NCBI GenBank assembly: GCA_905221605.1
Contig: CAJNDS010002371.1
Span: 298,415-362,414, forward strand
Direction of reading: 5' to 3'
Source of the DNA: Symbiodinium natans
Lineage: Eukaryota > Sar > Dinophyceae > Suessiales > Symbiodiniaceae
Length of the DNA: 64,000 nt
The first letter of the stretch is position 1, and every line of letters begins with the position of its first letter. Under the pieces are notes generated by a model. The model was given only the letters and a program-made list of their open reading frames with translations, made no database searches and had not been told where the DNA came from. Positions 1 to 12,240 of the stretch are shown here, piece after piece. The position numbers and the translations under genes are program-made.

Positions 1-810
1 TCAATACTTGCTTTCTTCGACGTTCCTAAATATTTTTCGATGTTCTTCGAACCCACAACATGACATCCATCATCATCCCTCTCCCAAAGATGTTCCAGCT
101 TGACGATCTTGATTTGTTTCTGACCCGATGGGTCCTGTTGGGTCCTTGCTGTGAACCCACGGCGGTCCCCCTGGGTTAGAAACCTTCCCAACAGCTGCGG
201 GGCCCGCAAAAAAAAAAATGTATTCGCAATTTCTACCGACGGGAGGGGACTCCCTGACCCTTCCAGGCTCACTTCGTTCGAGAAGCTTTCGTGAGTTGCG
301 CTAGGACTCCAAGGGACGCGCATCAGTTGCACTTGGAGACCTTGAGCCTACCGTGCGGATTAAAACTCAATGCGTGCACTCATGCGTGTGGTTACCTGAA
401 CTTGTTCATGAAGGTTGAGGTAGCAGGCTTCGCAACCACGCACGGACAGCGAGGTTGCTGCGCACTACGCCGCATAGGCGGAGGCTTAAATGACTTCGCG
501 GAGCTAAGGCGCCACGTGCTCGTGCAATTTGCCCACTTGCCATAAAACATGTCTCGCTCACTGGGCCCCTAGCTTTGATACACAACCATGTTTCATCATG
601 TTTCTCAATCCCTGGCAATACAATCTGAGGTATCAGGCTTGAGCTCGTCTTCCTGCTCTTTCTTCAACGCCACAATCCTTAGCGGTCTGGAAACTGCATA
701 TCATATGGCTGTCTACATTGTGCATTTGCCTCTGTTGCTTGAGGTGGTGGGTGTTACAGAATGGATCAGACGGAGAACGACAAGCAATCTTAGGCATTCA
801 ACCAGTGACA
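1..810. other. No gene recognised
   Basis: Short frames on both strands, none with convincing protein character. The first 100 nt contain TTCTTCGA and TTCGATGTTC reiterations. There is a poly-A run at about 209-218. Confidence 0.5.
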
Positions 811-817
811 TGGTGCT

Positions 818-932
818 AAGCCCGCAGCATCTCCTCAATGGACGCCTTGACCTTTGTGAAGGCATCGATCCTGCCCGGACACGCATGGTGTTGATTCAAT
901 GTCTGGCCAACCAGCCGCTCAGCAACCATGTA
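818..932 (-). CDS. Coiled-coil protein exon (3' part)
   Basis: The minus strand reads RLVGQTLNQHH, then DAFTKVKASIEEMLRA and a stop at about 820. The motif F-x-KVK-x-x-I-x-x-M resembles the core of a coiled-coil family that is abundant in dinoflagellates. It may be the last exon of the cluster to its right or a separate fragment. Confidence 0.35.
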
Positions 933-939
933 TAGTTAC

Positions 940-3080
940 AGCAAAAAACTTCCATGTGCCACCATGTGCTGGCCAACGATCTCCACGAATGAAGCTAGAC
1001 ACGCGCCAGCTTTTACACACACAGCGGCGCTAGTTTGCACAAGCACAGCTGCTAGATTTTATCGTTCCAGGCGAGTGCCACAAACAAACCTCCAGTTGCA
1101 GAGAGCATCTTACCATCTGCTTTGCAAGTGTGCCCATATACCTGCTTAACTCTGTATGCTGCTTGCGTGTTCTAACAAGCAAGCCTTTTTGGCTGCGCTC
1201 CAAAAAACAAAACCCCTGGCGGGGTTGGAATAAGCCTTTAAGGAGGGAGGGGGTAGCCTTAAGATTGATGGAATCAAACATTGGGGGGCGGGGGGGGATG
1301 CTCCCACGTTCCCACACCGTTCACCAACTGATTTTCATACCACTTGGGCCGCGGTCGCCTGTTGGCCCACGTGACACACTTGAGAGAGTGGTTGATTGGT
1401 AAACGACAACTCCGGCACGCTCCAAGGAGATAGTTTTCATGACAGAGCTTTCACCTGACCTGGCGGGTTCCAGCTCCATAGTAGCTCAGCAAATTGTGGA
1501 TATTGTGCGGACTCGTGACTTGTGCAGTTGGCGGGAGTGCGTGCACAGGAGAACAAGGCTGACGAAACGCCAGTGCCTGCAGCCTCTCACCACTTCCCTC
1601 CCCAACTCAGAGAAGCTCTGGATCACTGCCACCGCTGCTGCTCTATTCAGTCTTCCTCGCCTGCCCCGGAGCCCCAAGGTGACCAGGCGCTGAACACCAA
1701 GCCTCGTGTACTGGAGGTGCTAGAGTAATTTTGCGGGACAGGCACAGTGGGAGACGAACCGGCGGCCCTGCTCCATCAGGAATGCCTTGCTGCACATGTG
1801 GATTCAAAGAGCCAGGATCGAGCATACTCAGCCATCTTAATCCAAGTTTCGCTGGCTTTGCTGGCAGCTCGCTCTGCCCGCTCAGCATGTGCCGACCTTG
1901 ACAAGGTTTCCAAGCCGAATGTGCCAAAGGCGAGGAGAGCCCGGGGACGTGGCTGCTGCAAAAGCGAGACTGTCTTCCCAAACAAGTCACGTGACTCTTC
2001 ACCTCATTCACAAGGCATCACAAAGCTGAAGCTTCAAAGCTTCCCAAAAGGCCACCAACTCAGACGGTGGACTGAAGACCGCTTATGCAACGCACAGAAC
2101 GTATCTTTCCCGAGCGTAGCTTCGGGTCAAGTAAGCTCGGCTGAGGCATTTGCTGCGCAGGACCTGGCTTCGACATGAAGACCCAGCACGACCACATCAG
2201 GTCATGTTCGCTCAGACCCTCAAATGTGTGCATTTGTCTCACTTGCAAGACATGCGCAATGTGAAATTGTCGAGTTTGCGAGCCCCCGGGTTCATTCGAC
2301 CATCCCTCTTGCTGTTCTTGTGCCCTGACCCTTGCTCTTCTTGCTTGGAGACCAAAAACCCCAAAGACGGGCAAGAAGGATCAAAAAGGGAAAGACTGTC
2401 AAGATGGCACGAGAATTTATTAATTTCATCCGTAAATACTCCCTGCAAGCAGGAAGGGCAAGAAATTAATTGTAAAGACATGCGGTCTATTGCGGTCTGG
2501 TCTGTCTTGGCAAGGGCAGGACGGGCAAGACAAACAAGACGGCACAAAGACTTAACTTCATTAAACCCTATTGTGACATGCTCCCTTCTTGCCCTTCTTG
2601 CTCGTCTTGCGGTTCAGAGAACAACCCTAAACCCTAAAGATGGAAAGATAGCAAGACGGCGAGACGGGAAGGACGGGCAAGACAACGTGATCTGTCACCC
2701 AACAGAACCCTAGATCCCGAAGCCTCGTGAGAGATGCTCCCTGTTTGCCTCCATTGTCCTTCTAGTTACTAGTTCTTCGTCTTACTTACATAGATCTGTT
2801 AGAGCCTAACAATGCCTAACAGCAGTCAGTCTTCTGGGAACCAAACAGGCGGAAGCTATTGCAAGAGGGGCAAGGCAGGCAAGACTGCGCGTTGATCCAG
2901 CAAAGGTTCTTCCAGGCCAATGCAATCACTTGGCTCCAGGATGTTCCGGACCTGCCTGGATGGTCTTGGACACAGCCGTCATCTCTTGCATTCGACTCTG
3001 CATGCCTGGCATCATGCATTCGACCAGCTTTCACACCAGGTCAGCAGTAGCGGCCGAGCGCCGGGCGTTCTTTGAACTTG
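940..3080. other. No clear gene; iterated GGGCAAGA motif field
   Basis: Many short frames with low-complexity or shadow character. From about 2340 to 2890 the octamer GGGCAAGA and close variants recur in both orientations (for example near 2361, 2457, 2520, 2675 and 2870 on plus, and 2588 inverted). A short CCCTAAACCCTAAA patch lies near 2624-2637. Confidence 0.4.
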
Positions 3081-3225
3081 TCATCGCTCCTGGCCGTGCG
3101 CAGGCCATGCGAACACATAACCAAAGCCGCAGCTAGGCCAGCAGCTAGGCTCTAATCCCATGAAGGCATCACGTTGTGCATCGATTCTCCACAGCAGCCT
3201 GAAACCTGAGCTTGATCTCATTGCT

Positions 3226-3263
3226 CCATCATGCCCATCATGCCCATCATGCCCATCATGCCC
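3226..3263. repeat. CATCATGCC nonamer tandem repeat
   Basis: About four perfect copies of the nonamer. On minus it reads as GHDGHDG within the frame that carries the 3' coiled-coil exon stretch, so it may be a translated or intronic minisatellite. Confidence 0.85.
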
Positions 3264-3269
3264 CAGGCT

Positions 3270-4520
3270 TGCCCCCTCCGTGATTTCTGTACCGAGCCAC
3301 TTCACGTCCGCTGCGATGGACTTGGTCGTCGCCTTGATGTCTTGCTTCGACGCCTCCTGCAGAAGTTGTGGAGAACATTTGGAACAACTGCTGGACTCTA
3401 GTGGCATGACATCGGTCGGTCCAGGGTGGTTTCAGCATCGGACTTCTCCTCCACATAATTGGTAAGGGCAAAGGCGGCAAACAGAAAGACTACCCGAGCC
3501 GCAGTCAACCATTGCATCTCTCGGAGATCTCGTGAGCACATCAGCAATGGCAGGTGGCAAAGGCGCTCATGGAGCTGCACGTTACAAACAGAAGCCTACA
3601 TGTTGGCCAGGAGACATTGAAAATTAACTGAACGGAAATAAAGATTGGAAAAAGATGAGCCATGTCAGAAGAAGAACTTGGACCGCTGACTTTCAACACT
3701 TCGAGAGTTCTGCGGCGGCTAGCAAACAAGTTTACGTAACTTTTGTATCCTGCGTTCTCTGTGAAACGGTCTTCTCTCAGAGCCTCCCTGCTCTGCCTCT
3801 TGCTGCCAGCCCAGGCATTGACGTTGCAGCATTTCGTGTTCCTCTTCCGTTTTCCTGCGCTGCTCTGCCTGTTGCTCTGCTTCTTGCTCTGCCTCTTGCT
3901 CTGATACTCGGCTGCTTCGTTTTGCTTCACTTGCTCGCGACTCGACATCGCTCTCATCCCCGGAAAGCGGAGGCTGTGGATGTCGAGCCGGCAGAGCTCC
4001 CGACGGCGATGGAGGCAGCAGAAGAGGCCGCGACGGTGGACGCCGGAAGCACGAGCTGCTCGCACAAAAAAGAAATAGGCCGGTGCAGAGGGAACCCTCA
4101 ACTTTCAAAGGCTTGGACTCAAGCGCTACGAAGGAACCACGATTCAAAGCTTTGTAGACGCACCGCTCAAGGTGCTTTGGGTTGTTTTGGCTTGGCTTTT
4201 GCGCATTTCTCAGGAATCCCCTTGCCTGCGTCTTGGCAACGATCTGCTCCTCCAACACCTTCTTTTCGTCAGTCTTGGCCGCAATGAGTGCCTGATTCAG
4301 TCGAGCTCTCGCGACGACGTCATGTGAAAGCTTCATGTCTGCCAGGCTGCCTTGAAGGACTTGTCGTTCTGGCTTTCTTCGGACACCTCTTTCTGCAAAT
4401 CTTCCTGATGTTGGCTCGCGCTGCAAACTGCTTCTCACGCGACATTCTGCAAATTCACAGGTCGACTCTGTGAGCCGCGCATTGAAGTCATCCAGCATAG
4501 TCTGGAGAATGCCGACAATC
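3270..4520 (-). CDS. Coiled-coil protein exons (middle part)
   Basis: Minus-strand segments: MLDDFNARLTESTCEFAECR (about 4500-4440), KEVSEESQNDKSFKAAWQ (about 4395-4340), KLSHDVVARARLNQALIAAK then EKKVLEEQIVAKTQ (about 4337-4225, ending CAG|GCAAGG, a GC donor), SRVSEQEAEQEAEQQAEQRR (about 3930-3860), and QLLQEASKQDIKATTKSIAA (about 3375-3310). The pattern is a multi-exon coiled-coil protein on the same strand as the cluster to its right. Function unknown. Confidence 0.45.
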
Positions 4521-4573
4521 GAACTGGACCTCAAACTTGGATGGTGAAAGGCGTTGAAAGACAGACACAGAGA

Positions 4574-4575
4574 CG

Positions 4576-4610
<35 letters not shown>

Positions 4611-4635
4611 CGAGAGAGAGAGAGAGAGTGAGAGA
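4574..4635. repeat. GA microsatellite
   Basis: About 30 GA units with a few interruptions. Confidence 0.95.
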
Positions 4636-5879
4636 ACCCTTCCTGCCCCAATCAAGTCGTGGAGGTGCAACGAGCACATTGGCAGAGGGCGGCACGTGCT
4701 GGTCGGATCTTCTCGCTGCAGGAAGGCATTGCCCTGCCAGGAAAGTGCATGCAAGAGTGCACGAGCCTAACGATTACAAGCAATGAGAGTGATGATGACC
4801 GTGTTCACCTAAGTGCACCAGGCCTTCACGAGCTTGGAAGGATCTTTCAGAAAATCGTCTAAGGTGACCCTGTCGGCACCTGTGGATCCCGGGTCTCACG
4901 CTAGAACCGGATGAGTCGGCAGATGCTCAGACGCCAACGGGAGAGCTTGCTGTACAAAAGTGCACCACGATTCTCGATCACCTGCTTCCAGAACTACTTT
5001 GCCATCAGTGCTCTCAGGTCACATGGAGCCCGTGAGACTCATACAATCTTCAGGGCATTGACAGCTGTTTTCCCCCTCGTTGTTTCCAGATCTGTTCTAT
5101 GTTGTGTTGTTGGTGCGATTTCTTGGCTTTTTGGTGAGGCTTGCCATATTGCCCGTAAGCACCTTCACTTTGACGAAGAACCATCTCCCCAGCGGTGCTG
5201 AAGCTCCAGGCTTTTGTGGTGAGATCGGTTCTCGGTTTGGGGCCTTCGTACGCTCACAAGCTTCTGGCACAGTTCAGAGTACGCGCACTGCATGTCTGTT
5301 GCAATTTGTACAATCCTAGACCCGTTCAAACAGAAGGTTGGGGGGGGGTGTTAAGGGGGCTTCTTCTGCTACGTTTCTCTTGGGAGTGGAACAACGGCTG
5401 CATGTCGATGAGATGAAATCTCGATGAGGCCGTGGGGCGTGGGGGCGTTAAAGTCAAGGCTGCGGTCTTGTCAGTCACCAGAACCGCGGCGTTCAAAAAT
5501 GATCCATCAACTAGTAAAGAAGGACCCGAGACGGTGGACCGAAGAATCCTCTCAATAGCATATGCATATGCCAGAGTGAACATGTGCGTGTGGGGGAGGG
5601 AAACTTTGTGCTCTTCATTCATCCGAGCAGAAAGGCCACTGGCCAATAAACCAAATGTGAATGTGATGAGTAGAAATATTTATTCAGCTGGGTTGGCGAT
5701 CGGAGTCAACTGGGCAGCCCCGTTCCAAAAGAGCACTGCGCTTTTCCTGGGAGCGCACGAACATGCTTGGAGTTCACCTGCATTCATTCTTTGACGCACC
5801 TTTGACCCACGTGCTTTGCAAAGTACTTCCTTCTTATCCTCCTTCATGGACCATGGATGATTCAGACAAGAATGCGATG

Positions 5880-7910
5880 TTCAGGATCTCAGGGACATTT
5901 TGGCAGGCTGAGGGCTGTAAACTAGGAAGCGAGAGCTTCCGGCCTGTTGCAGACCGTGCGCCAAGGCTTTCCTCCCACAAGCACGCTGGTAGTCACGGAG
6001 TGCTCTTTTGCATGCCACGATCTCCGCATTCGCTCTTTCAAGCTTAGTCGGCCGCATTTCGCTAGGCGACATTTGCAGCAGTGCAGTTCCTCGGCACTGC
6101 AAAGGGACGGTCGGGCGACCGTTGCATGTGTCAGGAGCTGCCGGCCAGCATTGGCCGCGTAGGCCTGCTTCATCTCGTCCGATGCACTGCCTAGCCAAAT
6201 CTCATGTCACATCATATCAAGCGCAGCATGGACAACAAAGTGTACGGTCGCTGAGAAAGCAACTGTTTAAGGCTGTGATGGCCTTCGAAGCCTGCACATC
6301 TTGAAAATGGGCAGCTGTGACTGTCCATTCTATGGTAACGAAAACCTGCCAGCAACAACATGCTGCAGCAGTGAACGACCCCGACCTGGTCGATTGAGGC
6401 GAGCAACGCTGCTTCATCCTCCTTGAAGGCTTCCACCCTGGATTTGTGAAGGAGGTGGCCGCTTCACGTGCTGGCATGTCGTGACACAACCTGTACATCT
6501 GAGATGCCCGCTGTTGTTTTCGGATTGCGTTGGCTTTATCCACAGTCTGCCACGAGCACGAGCGAGCACGCACGGACACTGCATGAAAGCTCATCCCATC
6601 GAGTTTGCACTTCTTTGGTTTGCCCTGGTACCACCTGGATGAAGTCTTCGCATGAAAACATGTTGAACGAGTATTCCAACAGTTTCATTGGCATGTCCAA
6701 CACTGCAGCATGTGAAATGTCTACACCACGGCGCTTTTTGCACCACGCGCCCCCAACACTAAAGAGGGTGCAACACTAATGCATTCAATTTCAGGGTCTT
6801 CTTATCCGCACAAAGTCACTCAAGGTGATGTGGCTGAAGCGGCGTCGGCGTCGGCGTCGGCAACATCGGCGTCGGCGTTTGCGTAGGCGTCGGCGGCGTC
6901 AGCGTCGACGGCGGCGGAGTCGACGTCGACGGCGTCGGCATCGCCTTCGGCATCGGCGTCGGCATCGGCGTCGTGTCCGTGTCGGCGTCAGCGTCTCTCC
7001 AACAAATAGACCAGCCTAAAGGACGGTAACCAATTCAAGAAGCTAGCAGTCCGGCCACTTGGATGCACTTGAGTACAGCTCACGTGCCACAAGGTTGCTG
7101 ACACCTGTTCTCCAGATAGCGACTGCATGATGTCACGCGGCGAGGTCCCCAGCGCATTTTTCCACACAAACCGACACCGACACCGACACCACCGACACCG
7201 ACACCGACGGCGACACCAACAACACCGACACCACCGACACCACCGACACCGACATTCAGAACGATCCTCTGAGTATTCACCAGCATTCAGCCTCAGCACG
7301 CCCGTTGGCAACACTCTGCAACCATGCCAGCTAGGCCGCTTTGTTTTTGTTGAGCTCGACGTTGGATGTACGGATTTGCGTTCCAAGTTGATCGATCTTG
7401 GGCCCCAGCTCCTTCAAAGCACATTTCAGCAAACTGGCATGCTAAGGAGCAAGCCTTCCTCGACGAGAGCATTCAAACTTGTCAGCTTCTCCCTGGGAGC
7501 ACTGCTATGCACTGCTGTCGCGTGCAGCACTGAAGCTAAGCTGAAATCCAACGACCAAGGTGGTGGCTGAGCAGCTGCAACTGCCGCAGATTTATCATCG
7601 TTGTTCTGCTTGCACCAGCATTCCTCAGATGGCAAAGGCTTCTGTGTATCATCCGCACCTTATCTTGCAAAGCTGGGCAGCTTGCGAACTTTTCCTTCAG
7701 TTCCTCGTCTGCCTTTTGTTCCTCCTCCAGCTTCTGCGTCATCGTCTGCCGCAGGATCCAGCTCAAGCTTGGGACAGGAGTGCATCTTTCAGAGAAAAAG
7801 AAGAACACCCAACGGTACCTCAAGAAGCGAAACGACCTTTGTGACAGGCTTTTGGCCGTCCATCTCGTCCAGCTGGAGCGATAGCTCCTCGGCATGGCCT
7901 GTTGGGCGCC
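5880..7910 (-). CDS. Coiled-coil protein exons (5' part)
   Basis: Short minus-strand stretches of highly charged helical sequence, each ending near an AG|G-type border: AEELSLQLDEMDGQKPVTK (about 7895-7840), TQKLEEEQKADEELKEKF (about 7740-7690), VEAFKEDEAALLASIDQ (about 6440-6390), and KLERANAEIVACKRALRDYQ (about 6045-5985). This resembles large dinoflagellate coiled-coil proteins. Two GTCGGY repeat fields (6836-6990 and 7164-7255) lie between exons. Exon borders are approximate. Confidence 0.45.
6836..7255. repeat. Facing GTCGGC and ACCGAC repeat fields
   Basis: At 6836-6990 the plus strand is built of GGCGTC/GTCGGC units. At 7164-7255 it is built of ACCGAC/ACCACC units, which are GTCGGT on minus. 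The two fields are thus inverted relatives about 170 nt apart, within the coiled-coil exon region. Confidence 0.85.
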
Positions 7911-7999
7911 GCTGAAGTAGAAAAACTGATGAAAGCCGTATGTTGTTGTTTCATGTTGTTTCCATTGCTTACATTGCAGTCTGGCAGCTCAGCCATATC

Positions 8000-9440
8000 G
8001 CGGTCAGGAGCACACTGCGGAGCATTGCAGACGAAGACCTGCACCAAACGTAGCTTAAGCATCTCAGCATCTCAATCAAGTCGTCAATTGGACAGCCAAA
8101 CAACAGCCAAACCAGTCAAAGACGTCTCCCCAACTCCCTGCGCCTCGTCAGCTTCAATGTGGCTGAGCGGCACCTAGCCAAGCAGCCACGCACATGCCCG
8201 TCCCACTGGAGCTTGGCCAACAGCTAAGTCAAGTATTTTCGCCGAGGCCGAGCACCGAAGCGAAGCAGTTGTGCTACTTCGCTGCTCAAAGGTGCCGGGC
8301 TGAGAGGGGATGGCGTCGGCCAAGATGCTCTCATGCACTTGCTGTGACCTCCCTACGATTATATACAGCCTCTTGCACAACTTGGAACCTGCACAAGAGA
8401 TCACATGAGCCTCGACACCTTTTACACTGCTCCTCGTGAGCTGTCGTGCGCACGCCATGCCCTCCTTTGGAGGAAGAATGGCGCAGCACGTCAGATGCTA
8501 GAAGCACAGTGTGCGAATTTTTGCAAGCAGCTTTTCTCGCTCTTCTGCTTCCATCGGCACCTTGCTGCGAACAGTCACCGAGAAGCTTTGAGGACCAGGG
8601 CCAACAACAGCTAGCGTGGTTTACTGTTGCGGGTGGGACAGTGCATGCTGTCTGATTCGATACGTACTATCAACCCCCCACACAGTGCGATGTTTGGAGC
8701 CTGCAGGCAGCCCATGAATCAGAATCGGACAGGTCAAGGCTGGGTCCATGACCGCTTGAGTGATGGTCTCGCGAGCTTCCGAAGAGTTCCCAAGCAACCT
8801 CCAGGTTGAAGCGCGGAGAAACCCCCGAAACTCCGGAACCCAGGACCCCCGCAGCTCTCCCCAACAGGGGCACCTCAAGGCACTGACCGCCCACGCTCGA
8901 GTCCTGGCTTTGCCATCCTCACAAAAAGCACAAAAAGACATGCTAATCTCAGAGCATCTTGGGTTAGTCAGGGTAGTCTTTGTCACGTCCCACATGTCCC
9001 ATGTTACGTTCCCACTGCACCTTCACGAGTGCGACCAGAGCTGGCAGTGGATCTGCCAGTCGAAGTTGCATCTGGCAAATTCAGGGAGATGAAGCGATTC
9101 AATAAACCAGCAACGGCGATGGCAGCGTCATCCCCACCACCTCCAACCCGGCCCCCACCACGCCCCCACCCCGCCCCAAACACCACCAACACCAACACCA
9201 GCAGCAGCAGCAACATGACCAGGAAGGATGGCTACCAAACAATGCAACAGTTGCCAGCTCCAAAAGCTGGCGCCGTGGTGAACACTCGGATCTGACCCTC
9301 CGCCTGCAATCCGGTGGTCCTAACGTACGCAACACCCATCAGTCAGGCATGAGATATACCCCCCGACAATGAGTGCCCTAGAGGGCAGCATTTTATACCG
9401 ATGCTCTGGGCTGTACATTCCCAAAAAAAGAGAGCGTGCA
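8000..9440. other. No clear gene
   Basis: Frames on both strands are short and none was convincing. A C-rich, A-punctuated stretch at 9130-9210 (CCACC and AACACCAAC units) gives a Gly/Val/Trp-rich minus-strand shadow frame. Confidence 0.4.
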
Positions 9441-10510
9441 AATGGGGCGCAAACTGAAAAGCAGACCGTCAGACAGTCAGGCAGTCAGACAGTCAGACTG
9501 CCAGACAGTCAGACAGTCAGACAGTCAGAGAGTCAGCCATTTTCTTTTGAGGAGAATTGCGTGCTCACGGGTCTCGTATCCAAGTACAATAGAAAAGTGA
9601 ATTCAGTGAAGTTGGGTAGTCACACAGCTTCTCGGATTATGTGTTTGAGTGTCGGCGCAGCCCAAAGTGTCTGAGGGTCTGACTGGCTGAAAGTCTGCAG
9701 GTCCTATATCTCTCACTGTCTGAGTGTCTGACTGTCTTCTGTTTTTAATGTGCAGAGAGTTAAGCAGTCAGACAGTTAGACTTTTCAAGTCTAGAACACG
9801 CAAGCCGACCTGTTCATGTCTAAATGTCTGAGTGTCTGAGTGTCTGAGACAGTGAGACTCTTCGAATCCGGAATACACAGACCAGCAAGTCGGACAGGCA
9901 GACAGTCAGACAGTCAGACAGTCAGACAGTCAGACTCTTGAAGTCCAGCATACGCGGACCGAGATCAGACACTCAGACAGTCAGACTCTTTAAGACCAGC
10001 TCGCGTCTGAATGTCAGTCAGACAGTCAGACTCTCAAAGAGCAGCTCACGTCTGAATGTCTGAATTAGCGGACCAAGAAGGCAGACAGTCAAACAGTCAG
10101 ACAGTCAAACTCTTCAAGACCAACTCACGTCCCAGGGTCCGAATGACTGAGTGACTGAGCGTCTGAGTGACTGAGTGTCTGAGTGTCTGAGTGTCTGAGT
10201 GTCTGAGTGTCTGAGTGTCTGAGTGTCTGAGTGTCTGAGTGTCTGCTGCACGGAAACGACCCCCGTCAGACTCTTTAAGACCAGCTCGCGTCTGAATGTC
10301 TAAATTAGCAGATCGAGAAGGCAGACTGTCAAACAGTCAGAGAGTCAAACTCCTCAAGACCAGCTGACGTCCGATGGTCCGAATGTCCGAATGTCGGAAT
10401 GTCTGACTGTCCGACCGTCTGACTGTCTGAGTGTCTGACTGTCTGAGTGTCCGAGTGTCCGAGTGTCTGAGTGTCTGAGTGTCTGAGTGTCTGAGTGTCT
10501 GAGTATCTGC
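9440..10510. repeat. Octanucleotide repeat field, CAGTCAGA and GTCTGAGT
   Basis: Blocks of CAGTCAGA/CAGACAGT (about 9465-9535, 9890-9945, 9965-10030, 10080-10110) alternate with GTCTGAGT blocks (about 10150-10245, 10390-10505). The block types are close to reverse complements. The spacers are also repeated: ACTCTTTAAGACCAGCTCGC-like sequence recurs near 9985 and 10270, and related forms near 10030, 10110 and 10350. This is a higher-order repeat rather than a simple microsatellite. Confidence 0.9.
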
Positions 10511-10777
10511 TGCCCCGTCCGCGCCCCCAATCCATTAGATTCTGCAGACCATATCATGAGGACATGCAATGTACCCTTCAAGCACCAACCCCTGGCAGGC
10601 TTCTCAGGTGCTCGTATTAATAAGCACTGTTATAGGATTTGCCTGAACGCTTTCCAACTCCGGATCGCTCTGGTCATGGAGCCCAAGCGAAGGGGGTCAC
10701 AAAAAGCCAGGGCGTTGGCCTGAGGACACCGGAAGGTCCCGACACCAGGTCGTCAAGGCCCAAGATTCGTTTCCGAC

Positions 10778-12240
10778 TCAGCGAGAATGGCAAACGACTA
10801 GTGCCATTTGGAGTTGTTGCTGGATGTTGCACTCAACGCATGCAGCCCACCAAAGCTTCTTTGACGCGCATTGTGCTGAGCGAGTCAGACTGGACTGGGT
10901 CACAACGAACAAAGCTGCAAGCTCGTCGAACATGGGCTGGGTAACCTCCATGTCACCCCGCGCCGCGAGTTGGAAGATGGTCTGGGCCGCTGCACAGCGG
11001 ATCTCTTCTTCCTTGCCTGAGCGGAAGTTAGTGACCATATATGCACACTCATTCCATCTCCACCCGCATTTTAGTTCACCACTCGGGTTCGGGCCTTGTA
11101 GAAGCTGCACGATGGTGGGCACCTCGCCTCATGTCAAGGCTTTGTGCTCGACAACTCTTGACCTTGACAAAGACTGCGTCCAAGGAGCTGGACAGAGCCT
11201 CTTCGACCAAATCGGTCCCAAGGTCCTGGATCACAGTTTTTCACACCGCAAACTGCAAACTATGGAGGTCCCCATGGAGGTCCCCATGGCATCCCCTCAT
11301 TCCCCCCCCCCCCCCCATGAGGAACGGAGAAGACCTACCCGGTTCGACCTCCGACCAAATGTTGGGGCTTGCTTTGGCCCACCCCCGCTCCCTACTCCGT
11401 TTAGGGTTACAGGCAGTCGCGTTGGTCAAGTTCCCTGTTTTGAGGGTTTTGTGTCTGCGGTGCCATGCAGTGTGCACATTTCTGATAAACGTAAGAGCTG
11501 TGCAGACTGTAATCGGCGCACCGCTCTGCTCACTTCTCTCTCGACAGAAGACTTCAGAACTCTGCCTCAGCCACGGCCTCTTCGCCGCTTTCACCGGCAG
11601 GGGCAGTGTCGACGGTAACGATGGCAGCGATGGCCTCGGCTGTTGCATCTCGGTCATTGTCCATCGCATGCTGCCTACTCTCTACATTCCTCACAACTGT
11701 ACTGTCTCTTGACCATGGTCGCTTCTGCACTTTGCTGGCTTGGCTGAGAATGGGGCTGTCAAGGCCTGGCATTGGTGTTGCAAACGTGTTGCTGCGTGTG
11801 CAGCGTGTTGCAAGGTTTGCGAGCATTTGGCAAGGCTCTATGATCGCGAGCCTGCTCCATACTGCTGGTAGCTGCAGCAACCATATCCTTGAGGACGGAT
11901 AGGGCACCGGCCTCACACAGGGACTGTGGACAGGGATTCCGTGAAATGCCCTTGGTGCTGCATCGCACACAGCTCCTCACGGCTGGCCTTCATTAGTCGC
12001 ACTCTCAACCAGTTTTTGCCTCATCTCACAAGCGGCACTCCAGTTCACTGAACTTTCAAGGCTGTGCACGCGCCAAGCTGGGCATTCAGCAGCACATCAA
12101 AGCTACGACTGCTGCTGCCTGCGGCAGGACCACATGAGCGATCAGCGGATGTTAATCTCACATAGTAGCACGAACTGGTGCAGAGCACCTGCTCCACCCC
12201 CTCGGGTTCTGCCAGCTGAGCCACCACGTTGGACCTAAGA
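10778..12240 (-). CDS. Armadillo-repeat exons (3'-most cluster)
   Basis: Exon-like stretches in minus order: SNVVAQLAEPEGVEQVL (about 12235); AGALSVLKDMVAAATSSMEQ (about 11910-11850), ending at a CAG|GC that fits a GC donor; QMLANLATRCTRSN (about 11835-11795); EAIAAIVTVD (about 11640); VPTIVQLLQ (about 11125-11095); and EEIRCAAAQTIFQLAARGD (about 11015-10955). The last two are strong armadillo helices. No complete reading frame could be built. A run of 13 C at about 11298-11310 interrupts the region. Confidence 0.5.

Noticed and set aside
6825-7019. Arg-rich plus-strand frame
   Set aside because: It is a pure translation of the GGCGTC repeat.
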